Shown: positions 1 through 8,306 of the stretch, in pieces
How the letters are laid out: each line of letters starts with the position of its first letter
How positions within the stretch are numbered: the first letter of the stretch is position 1
Assembly: GCF_000429105.1 (NCBI RefSeq)
Contig: NZ_AUBF01000009.1
Span: 62,001-126,000, forward strand
Length of the DNA: 64,000 bases
Reading direction: 5' to 3'
DNA from: Schaalia suimastitidis DSM 15538
GTDB taxonomy: Bacteria > Actinomycetota > Actinomycetes > Actinomycetales > Actinomycetaceae
Notes under the pieces: generated by a model
The model's input: only the letters and a program-made list of their open reading frames with translations
Databases searched by the model: none
Told to the model about the DNA's origin: nothing
Translations under genes and position numbers: made by a program

Positions 1-1184
1 ACAAGGTTCGGCACACGCGAAATCCACTTAAAGCCCGTCAGCGTATGCTGGTAGGACACGCCGTGGTACTGTGCGATCTTGGCAAGTAGGCGCGATGACA
101 CCACAGAATTAGCCAATACTGCATCGTTATTGCCGCTGCATAGGCGTGCTGTCTGCTCACCCAGAAGGGAACCGACCTCGTCGCCGCTAAGCTGCCGCCA
201 CCCTTGGAGTATCGATGCGTCAGGAATAGCGACCGAACAACGATCCGCATCAGGGTCATTCGCTAATATCAGGTCAGCATCCACTTGCCGTGCCAACGCG
301 AACGCAAGGTCAAGTGCGCCTGGCTCCTCAGGATTAGGGAAAGACACCGTTGGGAACTCTGGATCGGGTTCGTGTTGCTCGGGGACAACGTGTACATCGG
401 TGAATCCAGCGCGATGAAGAACGTCAAGCATCGTCTGTCCGCCAACACCATGCATCGACGTCAATACGATCCTCAAATCGCGCGGGCCAGCATCAACAAG
501 GGCTGCAACGCAGGCAATATAGTTCTCCACAATATCTTCGCCGAGGATTTCCCAGCCCTGCTCGGCGCGCGGAACGGAAGCGACGGACTCTACCGCGACA
601 ATCGCATTGTGGATACGTGCATCAAAGGGGGGAACAATCTGCGTGCCCTGCCCCCAGTCGGAGACGGCACGGCCACCAAGATAAACCTTGTACCCATTGT
701 CGCGTGGGGGATTATGTGAGGCAGTGACCACCACAGCGGCGTCCGCGTGTAGAGCACGCAGGGCATAGGCGGCAACGGGCGTCGGCAGGCTACGCGGGAG
801 CAGCAGTGCGCGGCCACCAGCGGCGGTCACAACCGCAGCAGTGTCGGTCGCAAATTGTGCTGACCCATACCGTGCGTCGTAGCCGATCACGACGGTGAAT
901 CCGTCACCGACATCTTGTTTGAGTACGGATGAGATCCCAGCAGCAGCGCGTATCACGACGGCGCGGTTCATGCGCTTCGGGCCGCCGCCAAGTTCGCCGC
1001 GTAACCCTGCAGTACCAAATTCCAGTAGTCCACTGAAACGGTCCGCAAGGTCGGCCCGCGCGGCAGCGTCGCCACTGCGGGCAGCATCCAGCAGTGTGGC
1101 GATTTCCGAGGCGGTGTCAGGGTCGGGATCGTCTGCGATCCACGTTTCAATGGCAGTTTCGTCAAGCTTTCCGGTAGTAGTCAT
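1..1184 (-). CDS. Phosphoglucomutase/phosphomannomutase family protein, partial at left edge
   Basis: The reading frame starts at ATG 1184 and runs off the left edge, so about 394 N-terminal codons are visible. Alpha-D-phosphohexomutases move phosphate between C1 and C6 of hexoses. The N-terminal substrate loop reads FGTAGLRGELGGG near residue 55. The catalytic phosphoserine loop reads TASHNPPRDNGYK near residue 145, with the Ser that carries phosphate. The metal loop DPDADRC is also readable further on. The long type with an acidic N-terminal leader (about 550 aa expected) is usual for the PgcA/PmmB-like group, so it could act on glucose, mannose or amino-sugar phosphates. Its neighbours do not settle the substrate. 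It is divergent from tRNA-Gln and glmU. Confidence 0.9.
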   Translation of the reverse strand, partial: MTTTGKLDETAIETWIADDPDPDTASEIATLLDAARSGDAAARADLADRFSGLLEFGTAGLRGELGGGPKRMNRAVVIRAAAGISSVLKQDVGDGFTVVIGYDARYGSAQFATDTAAVVTAAGGRALLLPRSLPTPVAAYALRALHADAAVVVTASHNPPRDNGYKVYLGGRAVSDWGQGTQIVPPFDARIHNAIVAVESVASVPRAEQGWEILGEDIVENYIACVAALVDAGPRDLRIVLTSMHGVGGQTMLDVLHRAGFTDVHVVPEQHEPDPEFPTVSFPNPEEPGALDLAFALARQVDADLILANDPDADRCSVAIPDASILQGWRQLSGDEVGSLLGEQTARLCSGNNDAVLANSVVSSRLLAKIAQYHGVSYQHTLTGFKWISRVPNL

Positions 1185-1331
1185 GCCAATACGGTAGTGC
1201 CTTTAGGGTGAAGCCGCCCACTTATTGGCCGATGTTGCCTGTGAAAAAGCGCGAAATGACGCGGTGTGACGTAATCGCCGCCTCTGCCGATGCGGTGTGT
1301 CGGCAAAAAATATGGCACAATTAGAGAGCAT

Positions 1332-1403
1332 TCCGCCTTGGTGTAATTGGCAACACAGAGGTTTTTGGTGCCTTTATTCTAGGTTCGAGTCCTAGGGGCG
1401 GAG
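1332..1403 (+). tRNA. tRNA-Gln (anticodon TTG)
   Basis: The 7-bp acceptor stem TCCGCCT / GGGCGGA closes with one wobble pair. The T arm is CTAGG-TTCGAGT-CCTAG. The anticodon loop TTTTGGT carries TTG and is closed by GAGGT/GCCTT. The discriminator base is G and CCA is not encoded. The gene lies just upstream of glmU, a common actinobacterial arrangement. Confidence 0.93.
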
Positions 1404-1452
1404 CTCTCAAAGCGGGAATGAAATACCCGCTTTATGGTCTGTGGGAGGATCT

Positions 1453-2493
1453 GTGACTCAGCCAGCAGCCGTGATCGTACTTGCTGCGGGGCAGGGTACC
1501 CGCATGAAATCTGATCTCCCTAAGGTGCTGCATCCCGTCGCTGGTCTGTCAATGATCGGACACGCTCTGCGTGCAGCTGGCTCCTTACATCCCGCGCGCC
1601 TAGTGACGGTGGTCCGCCACCAGCGTGAAACGGTTGCCGCAGAAGTGCTGCGTGTGGCTCCCCATGCCTTACTTGCTGATCAAGATGAGATTCCAGGTAC
1701 CGGACGCGCCGTCCAATGTGGGCTTCAGGCGCTCGTTGATGCCGGTGCCGACATCGCGGGCACGATCGTCGTGACGTCAGGTGACGTACCGATGCTGTCG
1801 CACGATACCTTGGCTCGCCTCGTCACAACCCACGAAGATGCCGACAATGCCGTGACAGTCCTCACTTCCATCGCCCCAGATCCCACCGGGTATGGACGCA
1901 TTATCCGTGACGAGGCTGGAATAGTTACCCGCATTGTTGAACAGCGCGACGCCACTCAGGCACAGCGAGCCATCACTGAGGTGAATGCTGGCATATACGC
2001 TTTTGATGGGGCATTCCTACACCAAGCGCTCCAAGGCCTCGGCACAAATAATGACCAGGGCGAGGTCTACCTTACCGACGTACTGGCTGCTGCAGCCCCA
2101 TCGGGCCGCACCGCCGGGGCAGTACTCCTTGAGGACCCATGGCAAGCGGAAGGCTGTAACGACCGCGTGCAACTTGCTCAATTGGGTGCCGAATTCAATC
2201 GACGTATATGCGAGGCACATATGCGTGCAGGCGTATCCATCACTGACCCTGCCTCCACCTGGATTGATGTGGATGTCACCATCGGTGCTGATACGACGAT
2301 CCACCCAGGAACCCTACTACGTGGGCACACCACAGTTGGTTCACACTGCCACATTGGTCCCGGCGCGACCCTCACCAATGTGACGGTCGGCGATGGTGCT
2401 CATGTGCCAACAGTCTGGGCTGACAACACCACTGTCACACCGGGTGCGATGGTGACGCCATTTCTTGTCCTTGGGCAGTCCACTGGGGACTGA
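1453..2493 (+). CDS. glmU: GlmU-like N-acetylglucosamine-1-phosphate uridylyltransferase, C-terminally short
   Basis: GlmU makes UDP-GlcNAc for peptidoglycan. The N-terminal uridylyltransferase domain is complete: AAGQGTRMKSDLPKVLH near residue 9, GDVPML near residue 110, and EVNAGIYAF and NNDQGEVYLTD in the second half. GTG 1453 was chosen because GGGAGGA lies just upstream; GTG 1441 would precede that site. The protein is about 346 aa, whereas bifunctional GlmU is about 450-495 aa. It ends within the first coils of the left-handed beta-helix (WIDVDVTIGADTTIHPGT, then PFLVLGQSTGD). The acetyl-CoA-binding and catalytic His region (HLTYVGD-type motif) is absent. prs follows 36 nt later, so no remainder exists in another frame. 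Confidence 0.9.
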   Translation: MTQPAAVIVLAAGQGTRMKSDLPKVLHPVAGLSMIGHALRAAGSLHPARLVTVVRHQRETVAAEVLRVAPHALLADQDEIPGTGRAVQCGLQALVDAGADIAGTIVVTSGDVPMLSHDTLARLVTTHEDADNAVTVLTSIAPDPTGYGRIIRDEAGIVTRIVEQRDATQAQRAITEVNAGIYAFDGAFLHQALQGLGTNNDQGEVYLTDVLAAAAPSGRTAGAVLLEDPWQAEGCNDRVQLAQLGAEFNRRICEAHMRAGVSITDPASTWIDVDVTIGADTTIHPGTLLRGHTTVGSHCHIGPGATLTNVTVGDGAHVPTVWADNTTVTPGAMVTPFLVLGQSTGD

Positions 2494-2529
2494 CCGGAAA
2501 ACCGCGTAGGCAACAGGGAGGATAAACCC

Positions 2530-3510
2530 ATGAGCGGGTTGGTGACCAGCGGCGAAAAACGCCTCGTACTCGTGTCTGGACGGGCACATCTCGAACTTGC
2601 TCAGCAGGTAGGTGACGTCCTTGGCTGCGGCGTTTCTCCCACCACCGCCTACGACTTTGCTTCCGGCGAAATCTACGTGCGTTTCACCGAATCACTGCGT
2701 GGCGCCGACGTTTTCGTCCTTCAGTCCCACACTCAGCCGATTAACAAATGGCTGATGGAACAGCTCTTGATGATTGACGCCGCTAAACGTGCCTCCGCTA
2801 AACGCATCACGGCTGTCTCACCCTTCTACCCCTACTCGCGCCAAGACAAGAAACACCTTGGCCGTGAACCTATTTCGGCACGCCTCGTAGCTGATATGTA
2901 TAAAACAGCAGGTGCCGACCGAGTGATGAGCGTAGACCTGCACGCCTCCCAAGAACAAGGTTTCTTCGACGGTCCCGTCGACCACCTGTGGGCAATGCCG
3001 GTTCTCGTGGACTACGTGCGCACCCGCGTGGACCTGTCACAGGTCGTCATGGTGTCGCCCGATGCGGGCCGTATCCGAGTGGCAGAAAAATGGTCTGCGA
3101 AACTCGGCGGATGCCCGCTCGCATTCGTTCACAAGACACGGGATATGAGTCGCCCCAATGTTGCCGTCGCCAACCGTGTTGTCGGTGACGTGGCAGGCAA
3201 ACCCTGTGTTCTCGTCGACGACATGATCGACACCGCAGGTACTATCGCTGAGGCCGTTAAAGTCCTCTACAACGCGGGGGCACAATCGGTGATCGTGGCC
3301 GCAACCCACGGTATTTTGTCTGACCCAGCTAGCCGACGCCTCGCCGAATGCGGTGCCACAGAAGTGGTGGTGACTGACACACTGCCCATCACGCCGGAGA
3401 AACGCTTCCCCAGCCTGACGATACTGCCCATCGCGCCACTACTTGCAACGGCGATACATGAGGTCTTTGAAGACGGTTCGGTCACATCTTTATTTGACGG
3501 AGTGGCATAA
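2530..3510 (+). CDS. prs: Ribose-phosphate pyrophosphokinase (PRPP synthetase)
   Basis: This enzyme transfers pyrophosphate from ATP to ribose-5-phosphate, giving PRPP for purine, pyrimidine, His, Trp and NAD synthesis. It is 326 aa, the usual length. Visible motifs are the flexible-loop region PFYPYSRQDKKHLGREPIS near residue 98, the metal-binding stretch VDLHASQEQGFFDGPVDHL near residue 136, and the PRPP loop VLVDDMIDTAGT near residue 227. AGGGAGGAT precedes ATG 2530. It follows glmU closely, the conserved glmU-prs-rplY order of actinobacteria, so UDP-GlcNAc and PRPP supply are probably co-transcribed. Confidence 0.97.
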   Translation: MSGLVTSGEKRLVLVSGRAHLELAQQVGDVLGCGVSPTTAYDFASGEIYVRFTESLRGADVFVLQSHTQPINKWLMEQLLMIDAAKRASAKRITAVSPFYPYSRQDKKHLGREPISARLVADMYKTAGADRVMSVDLHASQEQGFFDGPVDHLWAMPVLVDYVRTRVDLSQVVMVSPDAGRIRVAEKWSAKLGGCPLAFVHKTRDMSRPNVAVANRVVGDVAGKPCVLVDDMIDTAGTIAEAVKVLYNAGAQSVIVAATHGILSDPASRRLAECGATEVVVTDTLPITPEKRFPSLTILPIAPLLATAIHEVFEDGSVTSLFDGVA

Positions 3511-3618
3511 GGACGTATCCACCCGCTAATCTAGAGGGGTTGCTCCGGCGAGGGCTGCGCTGTGCGTGGCCGTTATCGACAGAGTTTCCTCGACTGACAC
3601 AGTTGCGGGTTCTGGCGC

Positions 3619-3632
3619 GTCGGCGCGCCGAC
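3619..3632. promoter_or_regulatory. Palindrome in the prs-rplY spacer
   Basis: A perfect 14-bp palindrome (GTCGGCGCGCCGAC) sits about 30 nt before the rplY start in a 150-nt spacer, with short flanking complementarity (CGGGT/ACCCG). It could be a leader hairpin that lets bL25 control its own translation, or a weak attenuator. There is no T-tract, so a simple terminator is unlikely. The role is inferred. Confidence 0.35.
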
Positions 3633-3663
3633 CTGATGACCCGATTATGCGAGGAGACTCAAT

Positions 3664-3951
3664 ATGAGCGAAACCCCGATCTTGACCGCCCAAACACGTA
3701 CCGAATTCGGTAAGGGTGCTGCCCGCCGTGCGCGTCGCGCAGGCCTCATTCCTGCCGCCATTTACGGCGCTAAGCAGGAAACACTTCATGTCGATCTGCC
3801 CGGCCACGAACTCACCCTTGCTGTGCGTGACTTCCGTAACGAGGTGATGGAAATCAAACTGGACGGCACCTCGTACAAGGTGAAGGTCCAGGAAGCCCAG
3901 CGTCACCCAGTGAGCCGCGTTCTGCTTCACGTGGATTTTGTTATCGCCTGA
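3664..3951 (+). CDS. rplY: 50S ribosomal protein bL25, short form
   Basis: bL25 binds 5S rRNA in the large subunit. The 95-aa protein covers the RNA-binding domain: TEFGKGAARRARRAGLIPAA near residue 12, then LDGTSYKVKVQEAQRHPV and HVDFVIA at the end. GCGAGGAG precedes ATG 3664. Most actinobacterial homologues carry a second CTC-type domain and reach about 200 aa. Here the stop comes right after the core domain, giving an E. coli-like short form. It is third in the glmU-prs-rplY group. Confidence 0.93.
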   Translation: MSETPILTAQTRTEFGKGAARRARRAGLIPAAIYGAKQETLHVDLPGHELTLAVRDFRNEVMEIKLDGTSYKVKVQEAQRHPVSRVLLHVDFVIA

Positions 3952-4049
3952 TCCACGCTGGAGGCGGAAGAAATACTCGATTCAGTCTCTGCCGTCTATT
4001 GACACACTCAACTGAATCGACGGTATTTTCCACGCCCGAATGGCCCAAT

Positions 4050-4096
4050 AAAATGGCGGATTTTCAAGGGATAGTGCCTTGAAAATCCGCCATTTT
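4050..4096. repeat. Long perfect inverted repeat, copy 1 (in the 3952-4372 spacer)
   Basis: Two 20-nt arms pair perfectly (4050-4069 with 4077-4096) around a 7-nt loop. The arm core AAAATGGCGGATTTTC recurs at 18046-18094, also as a palindrome and also just downstream of a gene. The arm runs from A-rich to T-rich, so it could act as a bidirectional terminator between rplY and the convergent C39-like gene. Conservation of its sequence at two loci suggests a REP-like dispersed element. No gene is supported in the rest of the 421-nt spacer. Confidence 0.8.
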
Positions 4097-4372
4097 GGGT
4101 AAGTAATCGCCGTACGAGGTTGTAATGCAGTGTGGGGTAATAGGACAACGCGTGCTGGCGGGGGCCAGGCGATGCGGTTGACGGGACTCGAAAACTGACA
4201 ACACGGGCAAAATGTTGGTGGGGTGAGCCTCAAATGATGCAATTTCAGGTGATGTAGTCCTAGGTGATGTGGGCGCCGATAGTGCACGGCTATCCCGCCC
4301 GGATCGGCACAACGAGCGCGAGTACCCTTGGGGAACAACGACCACGGGTCCCCACGAGCGGTAGCCACGAGT

Positions 4373-4909
4373 TCACCCTGGAACAACTGCTGCGAGTACA
4401 TGACGCCAATTCCCAAAGGCCGCAACACCCGCAGAAGAACCATCACGGACGGTGGACACTGCGACGTCATACACAGCGCCCGAAGAAGGCTCGAAGACCG
4501 CATAGGAGCCGACACGCCCAGCAGACTCCGCACCAAGGACGACAACAACGTGACGCGGCACAAAGCGATCCAGTGGCCGCCCAGCCCCACCCACATAAAG
4601 GAAAGTATCGGCATTGGCTGCAACCGCCTCGTCAAGGAGGCAAGCAGTACGACCGTTCCACGGCACTGCCCGATACTGTACGCCACTAGCAGCCGAAGCC
4701 AAGTGTGCGAGCGCCCACGGTGAAGTCCCCAAAGCACGAGGCCACGGCACGCCGACGCGTGACGCCACCTGGTGAAGTCGCAGCTGGATCGCTTCAGCCT
4801 GCTTAGGATCGGCGTAGGCGGGTAACTGCCCACACCGAGCTGCAAAGGTGGCGAGGGCAGCAATACCGCAGGTTTGACCATTGACCTGCGGGTGAAAAAA
4901 ATGCTTCAC
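4373..4909 (-). CDS. C39-like papain-fold protein, function unknown
   Basis: This 178-aa protein starts at GTG 4909, 15 nt after the purine phosphorylase stop, with AAAGGCAGG upstream, so the two are probably one operon. The N-terminal stretch VNGQTCGIAALATFAAR (residues 9-25) resembles the Cys-containing Q/TCG motif of C39-type cysteine peptidases. A later PRHVVVVLG (near residue 118) and a following FEPSSGAVYDV resemble the catalytic His and Asp/Asn-Pro strands of that fold. There is no signal peptide and no transmembrane helix, so it should be cytoplasmic. It may be an active protease, a peptide-processing enzyme or a degenerate relative. The substrate is unknown. Confidence 0.6.
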   Translation of the reverse strand: MKHFFHPQVNGQTCGIAALATFAARCGQLPAYADPKQAEAIQLRLHQVASRVGVPWPRALGTSPWALAHLASAASGVQYRAVPWNGRTACLLDEAVAANADTFLYVGGAGRPLDRFVPRHVVVVLGAESAGRVGSYAVFEPSSGAVYDVAVSTVRDGSSAGVAAFGNWRHVLAAVVPG

Positions 4910-4924
4910 CGTCAGCGCCTGCCT

Positions 4925-5803
4925 TTAGGCGCGGGCGATGCGGGACACAATCGTGGCAAGAAGCTGCGAGATACGTTCCGCGTGATCGCGCCCAGCTTCC
5001 AAAACCTCGTCGTGAGACAGCGCCGACGACCCCACCCCTGCCGCAAGATTCGTCACCAGTGACAGTCCGAGGACTTCCATGCCTGACTGGCGTGCAGCAA
5101 TAGCCTCCAAGGTTGTGGACATGCCCACAAGGTCACCACCAAGTATGCCTGCCATTGTCACTTCAGCTGGCGTTTCATAGTGAGGACCACGGAACTGAAC
5201 GTACACACCTTCAGGTAAATCGGGGTCAACCTCGTGGGCAATGTCGCGCAGACGTTGCGCATACAGGTCAGTAAGATCAACAAAATGAGCGCCCTCGATG
5301 GGTGAAGCCCCCGTGAGATTAATGTGGTCGCGGATAAGAACTACCTGCCCGGGACCCCACTCCGGGTTCACAGAACCACAGCCATTGGTCAAAATGATGG
5401 TGCGCGCGCCGCAGGCGGCAGCGGTACGAATAGCATGTGCCACTGCACGAACCCCATACCCTTCGTAGTAGTGGGTGCGGGCCCCAATAACAAGCGCATG
5501 GGTGTCACTGTCGGCGATACGTACCGATTTCACGTTTCCACCATGCCCTGCAACCGCAGGTGCCCGGAAACCAGGTATTTGGCGTGCCGGTAACGTTGCC
5601 ACAGTTTCGCCCAACAGATCCGCGGCACCTGACCATCCTGACCCCAAAATGAGCGCGATATCGTGGGTATTCACCTGGGTACGGCCACGGATAGAGCGTG
5701 CTGCCGCCTCGGCCAGTTCAAATGGATCTGCCTGCGCCAAAGGCTCCGATGGTGAAATAGTGCGCTGTGCAGGCACGGATGACGGTGAGACATATTCAGA
5801 CAT
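4925..5803 (-). CDS. Purine nucleoside phosphorylase (PunA type)
   Basis: It splits inosine and guanosine with phosphate to the base and ribose-1-phosphate (purine salvage). The 292-aa protein fits the trimeric PNP family. The phosphate-site Ser lies in LILGSGWSG near residue 54. AGHGGN follows near 88, RTHYYEGYG near 106, ILTNGCGSVNPEWGPG near 132, and the purine-binding FRGPHYETPAEV then GMSTTLEAIAARQ near 200-226. Frames extend upstream to 5869, but ATG 5803 (MSEYV) is favoured: TACCTT lies 6 nt before it, a leaderless-type -10 box. It is divergent from dapE. Confidence 0.92.
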   Translation of the reverse strand: MSEYVSPSSVPAQRTISPSEPLAQADPFELAEAAARSIRGRTQVNTHDIALILGSGWSGAADLLGETVATLPARQIPGFRAPAVAGHGGNVKSVRIADSDTHALVIGARTHYYEGYGVRAVAHAIRTAAACGARTIILTNGCGSVNPEWGPGQVVLIRDHINLTGASPIEGAHFVDLTDLYAQRLRDIAHEVDPDLPEGVYVQFRGPHYETPAEVTMAGILGGDLVGMSTTLEAIAARQSGMEVLGLSLVTNLAAGVGSSALSHDEVLEAGRDHAERISQLLATIVSRIARA

Positions 5804-5883
5804 ACCGCTAAGGTATCGCGTGGGTGCATATTGGTCCACTGCTACCGTCAGAGCAGGTGTCACGACCACGGGAAGGTGAAGGC

Positions 5884-7014
5884 ATGGCAGCGCGTGACGT
5901 ATTGGCTCTTAAGGATCCGGTGGCATTGACCGCAGATCTCATCGACATTCCCTCGGTAAGCGGTGACGAAAAACGTATTGCGGATGCTGTCGAAGCAGCC
6001 TTACGCGGGGGCCGTCATCTTGAAGTGTTGCGTGACGGCGACGCAGTCATGGCGCGCACCAAACTGGGACACGGCAGGCGTGTCATCGTTGCCGGCCACC
6101 TGGACACGGTGCCAATAGGAGACAATATTCCACACCGTCGTGCCACAGTGCACGGTGTTGACACTCTGATTGGACGTGGCAGCGTTGACATGCTTGGCGG
6201 TGTAGCCGCAGCGCTCTATGCGGCGCTACAGGTAACGGAACCGACCTGCGACGTTACATGGATTTTCTACGACCACGAGGAAGTTGACGCCGCACTCAAT
6301 GGGCTTGGGCGTCTCGCAACGCGATACCCCCAGTGGATGGAGGCAGATTTTGCCGTCCTTTGTGAACCTACCAACGGCTTAGTCGAAGGAGGTTGTAATG
6401 GTACTGCACGTATCTGCGTGTCGTTTAGCGGCGTGGCAGCCCACACGGCACGTCCATGGCGAGGTGACAACGCCATACACCGCATGGCTGCCGCCATTGA
6501 CGCAGTCGCTGCCTACGGTAATCCCGACGTGTACGTCGATGGTCTTGCGTATAAAGAATCCATGTCGGTGGTTAAAGTTGACGGCGGTGTCGCTAGCAAT
6601 GTAGTGCCCGACAGTGCGCGTATGTGGGTGAATTACCGTTTCGCCCCCAGCCGCACTGAAGCCGAAGCCCACGCGCGCGTCGCACGCCTCGTCCATCGTG
6701 CAAGTGGGGGAGGGGTGGAGCTGCGTATCGACGATAGTGCACCCGGAGCACGCCCGGGCCTCGATTCGCCGCAAGCAGCCCCCTTCCTACGTGCCGTAGC
6801 GCGAGCGTATGGACGAGGCGACGGCACCCTTGACGGTCTCGTTGGGCCAAAATACGGGTGGACGGATGTGGCGCGCTTGAGCGCGCAGGGTGTACCAGCG
6901 GTGAACTATGGGCCCGGTGACCCTTTGCTGGCCCACACGCAGGACGAATACGTGCCGACCGCGCAGATCCGTACCTGCGCGCACACCCTCATTGATTGGC
7001 TATCCTCACAGTAA
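5884..7014 (+). CDS. dapE: Succinyl-diaminopimelate desuccinylase
   Basis: DapE hydrolyses N-succinyl-LL-diaminopimelate in lysine and peptidoglycan synthesis. It is an M20-family di-zinc amidohydrolase of 376 aa, normal for the family. Metal ligands appear in order: VAGHLDTVP near residue 75, GRGSVDMLGGVAA near 99, DHEEV near 127 and CEPTNG near 158. A dimerisation-domain GVAAHTARPWRGDNAIH near 184 and the C-terminal His in LLAHTQDEYV complete the set. ATG 5884 follows GGGAAGGTGAAGG; the frame opens upstream at 5824 but overlaps the divergent promoter. A LOG-family gene follows 30 nt later, as in other actinobacteria. Confidence 0.94.
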   Translation: MAARDVLALKDPVALTADLIDIPSVSGDEKRIADAVEAALRGGRHLEVLRDGDAVMARTKLGHGRRVIVAGHLDTVPIGDNIPHRRATVHGVDTLIGRGSVDMLGGVAAALYAALQVTEPTCDVTWIFYDHEEVDAALNGLGRLATRYPQWMEADFAVLCEPTNGLVEGGCNGTARICVSFSGVAAHTARPWRGDNAIHRMAAAIDAVAAYGNPDVYVDGLAYKESMSVVKVDGGVASNVVPDSARMWVNYRFAPSRTEAEAHARVARLVHRASGGGVELRIDDSAPGARPGLDSPQAAPFLRAVARAYGRGDGTLDGLVGPKYGWTDVARLSAQGVPAVNYGPGDPLLAHTQDEYVPTAQIRTCAHTLIDWLSSQ

Positions 7015-7044
7015 CGATCACTTTGACATGTAAAGGAAAAACCG

Positions 7045-7776
7045 ATGGCTGCACAAAAGAACAAAAATGGGTCATATCGGCGTGGGCCTGTGGTTCTACG
7101 TGGTGGACAAATCCCAGCTGAAACCTCTGACACCAGGCTCCTTCGTAGTCAGACCGATACGACGTGGCTCCACGAAGACCCATGGCGGGTATTGCGTATT
7201 CAAGCAGAATTCGTCGAAGGCTTCGGAGCATTGGCTGAGGTCGGCCCCGCGATCTCTGTTTTCGGTTCCGCACGGACAAAACCTGACGACGCTGACTATG
7301 TGAAAGCTGAAGAAATTGGTCGTCTCCTGGTTGAGGCGGGGCAGGCTGTGATCACCGGCGGCGGCCCCGGCGTGATGGAGGCAGCCAATAAGGGAGCGTG
7401 GGATGCAGGCGGAACCTCAATCGGCTTAGGCATTGAATTGCCCCACGAACAAGGGTTGAACCAGTGGATTAACCTTGGTATCAACTTCCGCTACTTTTTC
7501 GCACGAAAAACCATGTTTGTGAAGTACTCGCAGGGTTTCATTGTGATGCCTGGAGGCTTCGGCACGTTGGATGAGCTTTTTGAAGCTCTCACGTTGGTGC
7601 AGACACAGAAAGTCAATTCATTCCCGATCGTTCTTGTGGGTACACAGTACTGGTCAGGTTTGGCCACGTGGCTGCGGGAAACCATGCGCACTAACGGCAT
7701 GATTAGCGATGGTGATGCCGAGCTTTTCTCCATCGTTGATGACCCTGCTGAAGCGGTACGCTTGGTATTGGCTTAG
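7045..7776 (+). CDS. LOG-family protein (TIGR00730), cytokinin riboside 5'-monophosphate phosphoribohydrolase-like
   Basis: The Rossmann-fold LOG family cleaves ribose-5-phosphate from nucleoside monophosphates. The signature PGGFGTLDELFE is present near residue 172 together with the upstream GGGPGVMEAANKGAW near residue 106. The 243-aa length and N-terminal extension fit the longer actinobacterial type. TAAAGGAAAAACC precedes ATG 7045. It probably shares a transcript with dapE. The physiological substrate in bacteria is usually uncertain, so only the enzyme class is claimed. Confidence 0.88.
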   Translation: MAAQKNKNGSYRRGPVVLRGGQIPAETSDTRLLRSQTDTTWLHEDPWRVLRIQAEFVEGFGALAEVGPAISVFGSARTKPDDADYVKAEEIGRLLVEAGQAVITGGGPGVMEAANKGAWDAGGTSIGLGIELPHEQGLNQWINLGINFRYFFARKTMFVKYSQGFIVMPGGFGTLDELFEALTLVQTQKVNSFPIVLVGTQYWSGLATWLRETMRTNGMISDGDAELFSIVDDPAEAVRLVLA

Positions 7777-7878
7777 CTCCGTCGCATCTCAGGCTGAGAG
7801 AAACGCCGAAGACGGGTAGAATTGACGCTGAACATCGCCAAAATACCTGTGGCGACCCACTGTGGGAGGAGTCAGCAC

Positions 7879-8043
7879 ATGGCAGCTATGAAGCCGCGGA
7901 CCGGAGACGGCCCCCTTGAAGCAACGAAGGAAGGGCGTGGCATTGTCATGCGTATTCCCAGTGAAGGTGGTGGGCGTCTCGTTATCGAGCTGACCGCAGA
8001 CGAAGCGAAGGCATTGTCTGAAGCACTCGCTGAAGCACTCTGA
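7879..8043 (+). CDS. DUF3117 family small protein
   Basis: This 54-aa protein begins MAAMKPRTGDGPLEATKEGR and ends in a TADEAKALSEALAEAL helix, the full length of the actinobacterial DUF3117 family. TGGGAGGAG precedes ATG 7879 at good spacing; the frame opens earlier at 7822 but without an initiation signal. The function of the family is unknown. Placement downstream of a LOG-family gene and near an O-methyltransferase and Mrp is like that in mycobacteria. Confidence 0.9.
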   Translation: MAAMKPRTGDGPLEATKEGRGIVMRIPSEGGGRLVIELTADEAKALSEALAEAL

Positions 8044-8153
8044 CCGCCCCTTCGCCGCAGCGATGTGATCGTTTCGATTGCCGAGGCGACGCGATCGTCC
8101 GGCATGTCAGCCACTGATTCACGTGGCGTCACGACGAAGCACCGCGAATACTT

Positions 8154-8188
8154 GTAGCCCCGCTCCTCTTTCCGAGGGCGGGGCTACG
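8154..8188. terminator. Stem-loop after the DUF3117 gene
   Basis: Arms GTAGCCCCGC (8154-8163) and GCGGGGCTAC (8179-8188) pair perfectly around a 15-nt loop. There is no T-tract on either strand. It sits between convergent genes (DUF3117 on plus, O-methyltransferase on minus) and may stop both. No gene is seen in the rest of 8044-8306. Confidence 0.6.
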
Positions 8189-8306
8189 TGTCCGTATCGA
8201 CGCTGACAAGCGGTGTGCATTGGAGGGCATGCGCCGTCAAGCGGTGTGTATTGGGGGCTTTCCCCGTTGCGGGCTGGAGGGCGGGGCATCGCGTGGTCGG
8301 CGGCAC

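Noticed and set aside
3982-4881. Long minus-strand frame (299 aa) over the spacer and the C39-like gene
   Set aside because: It runs in a different frame across the real gene, covers the palindrome and has no start signal or recognisable domain.
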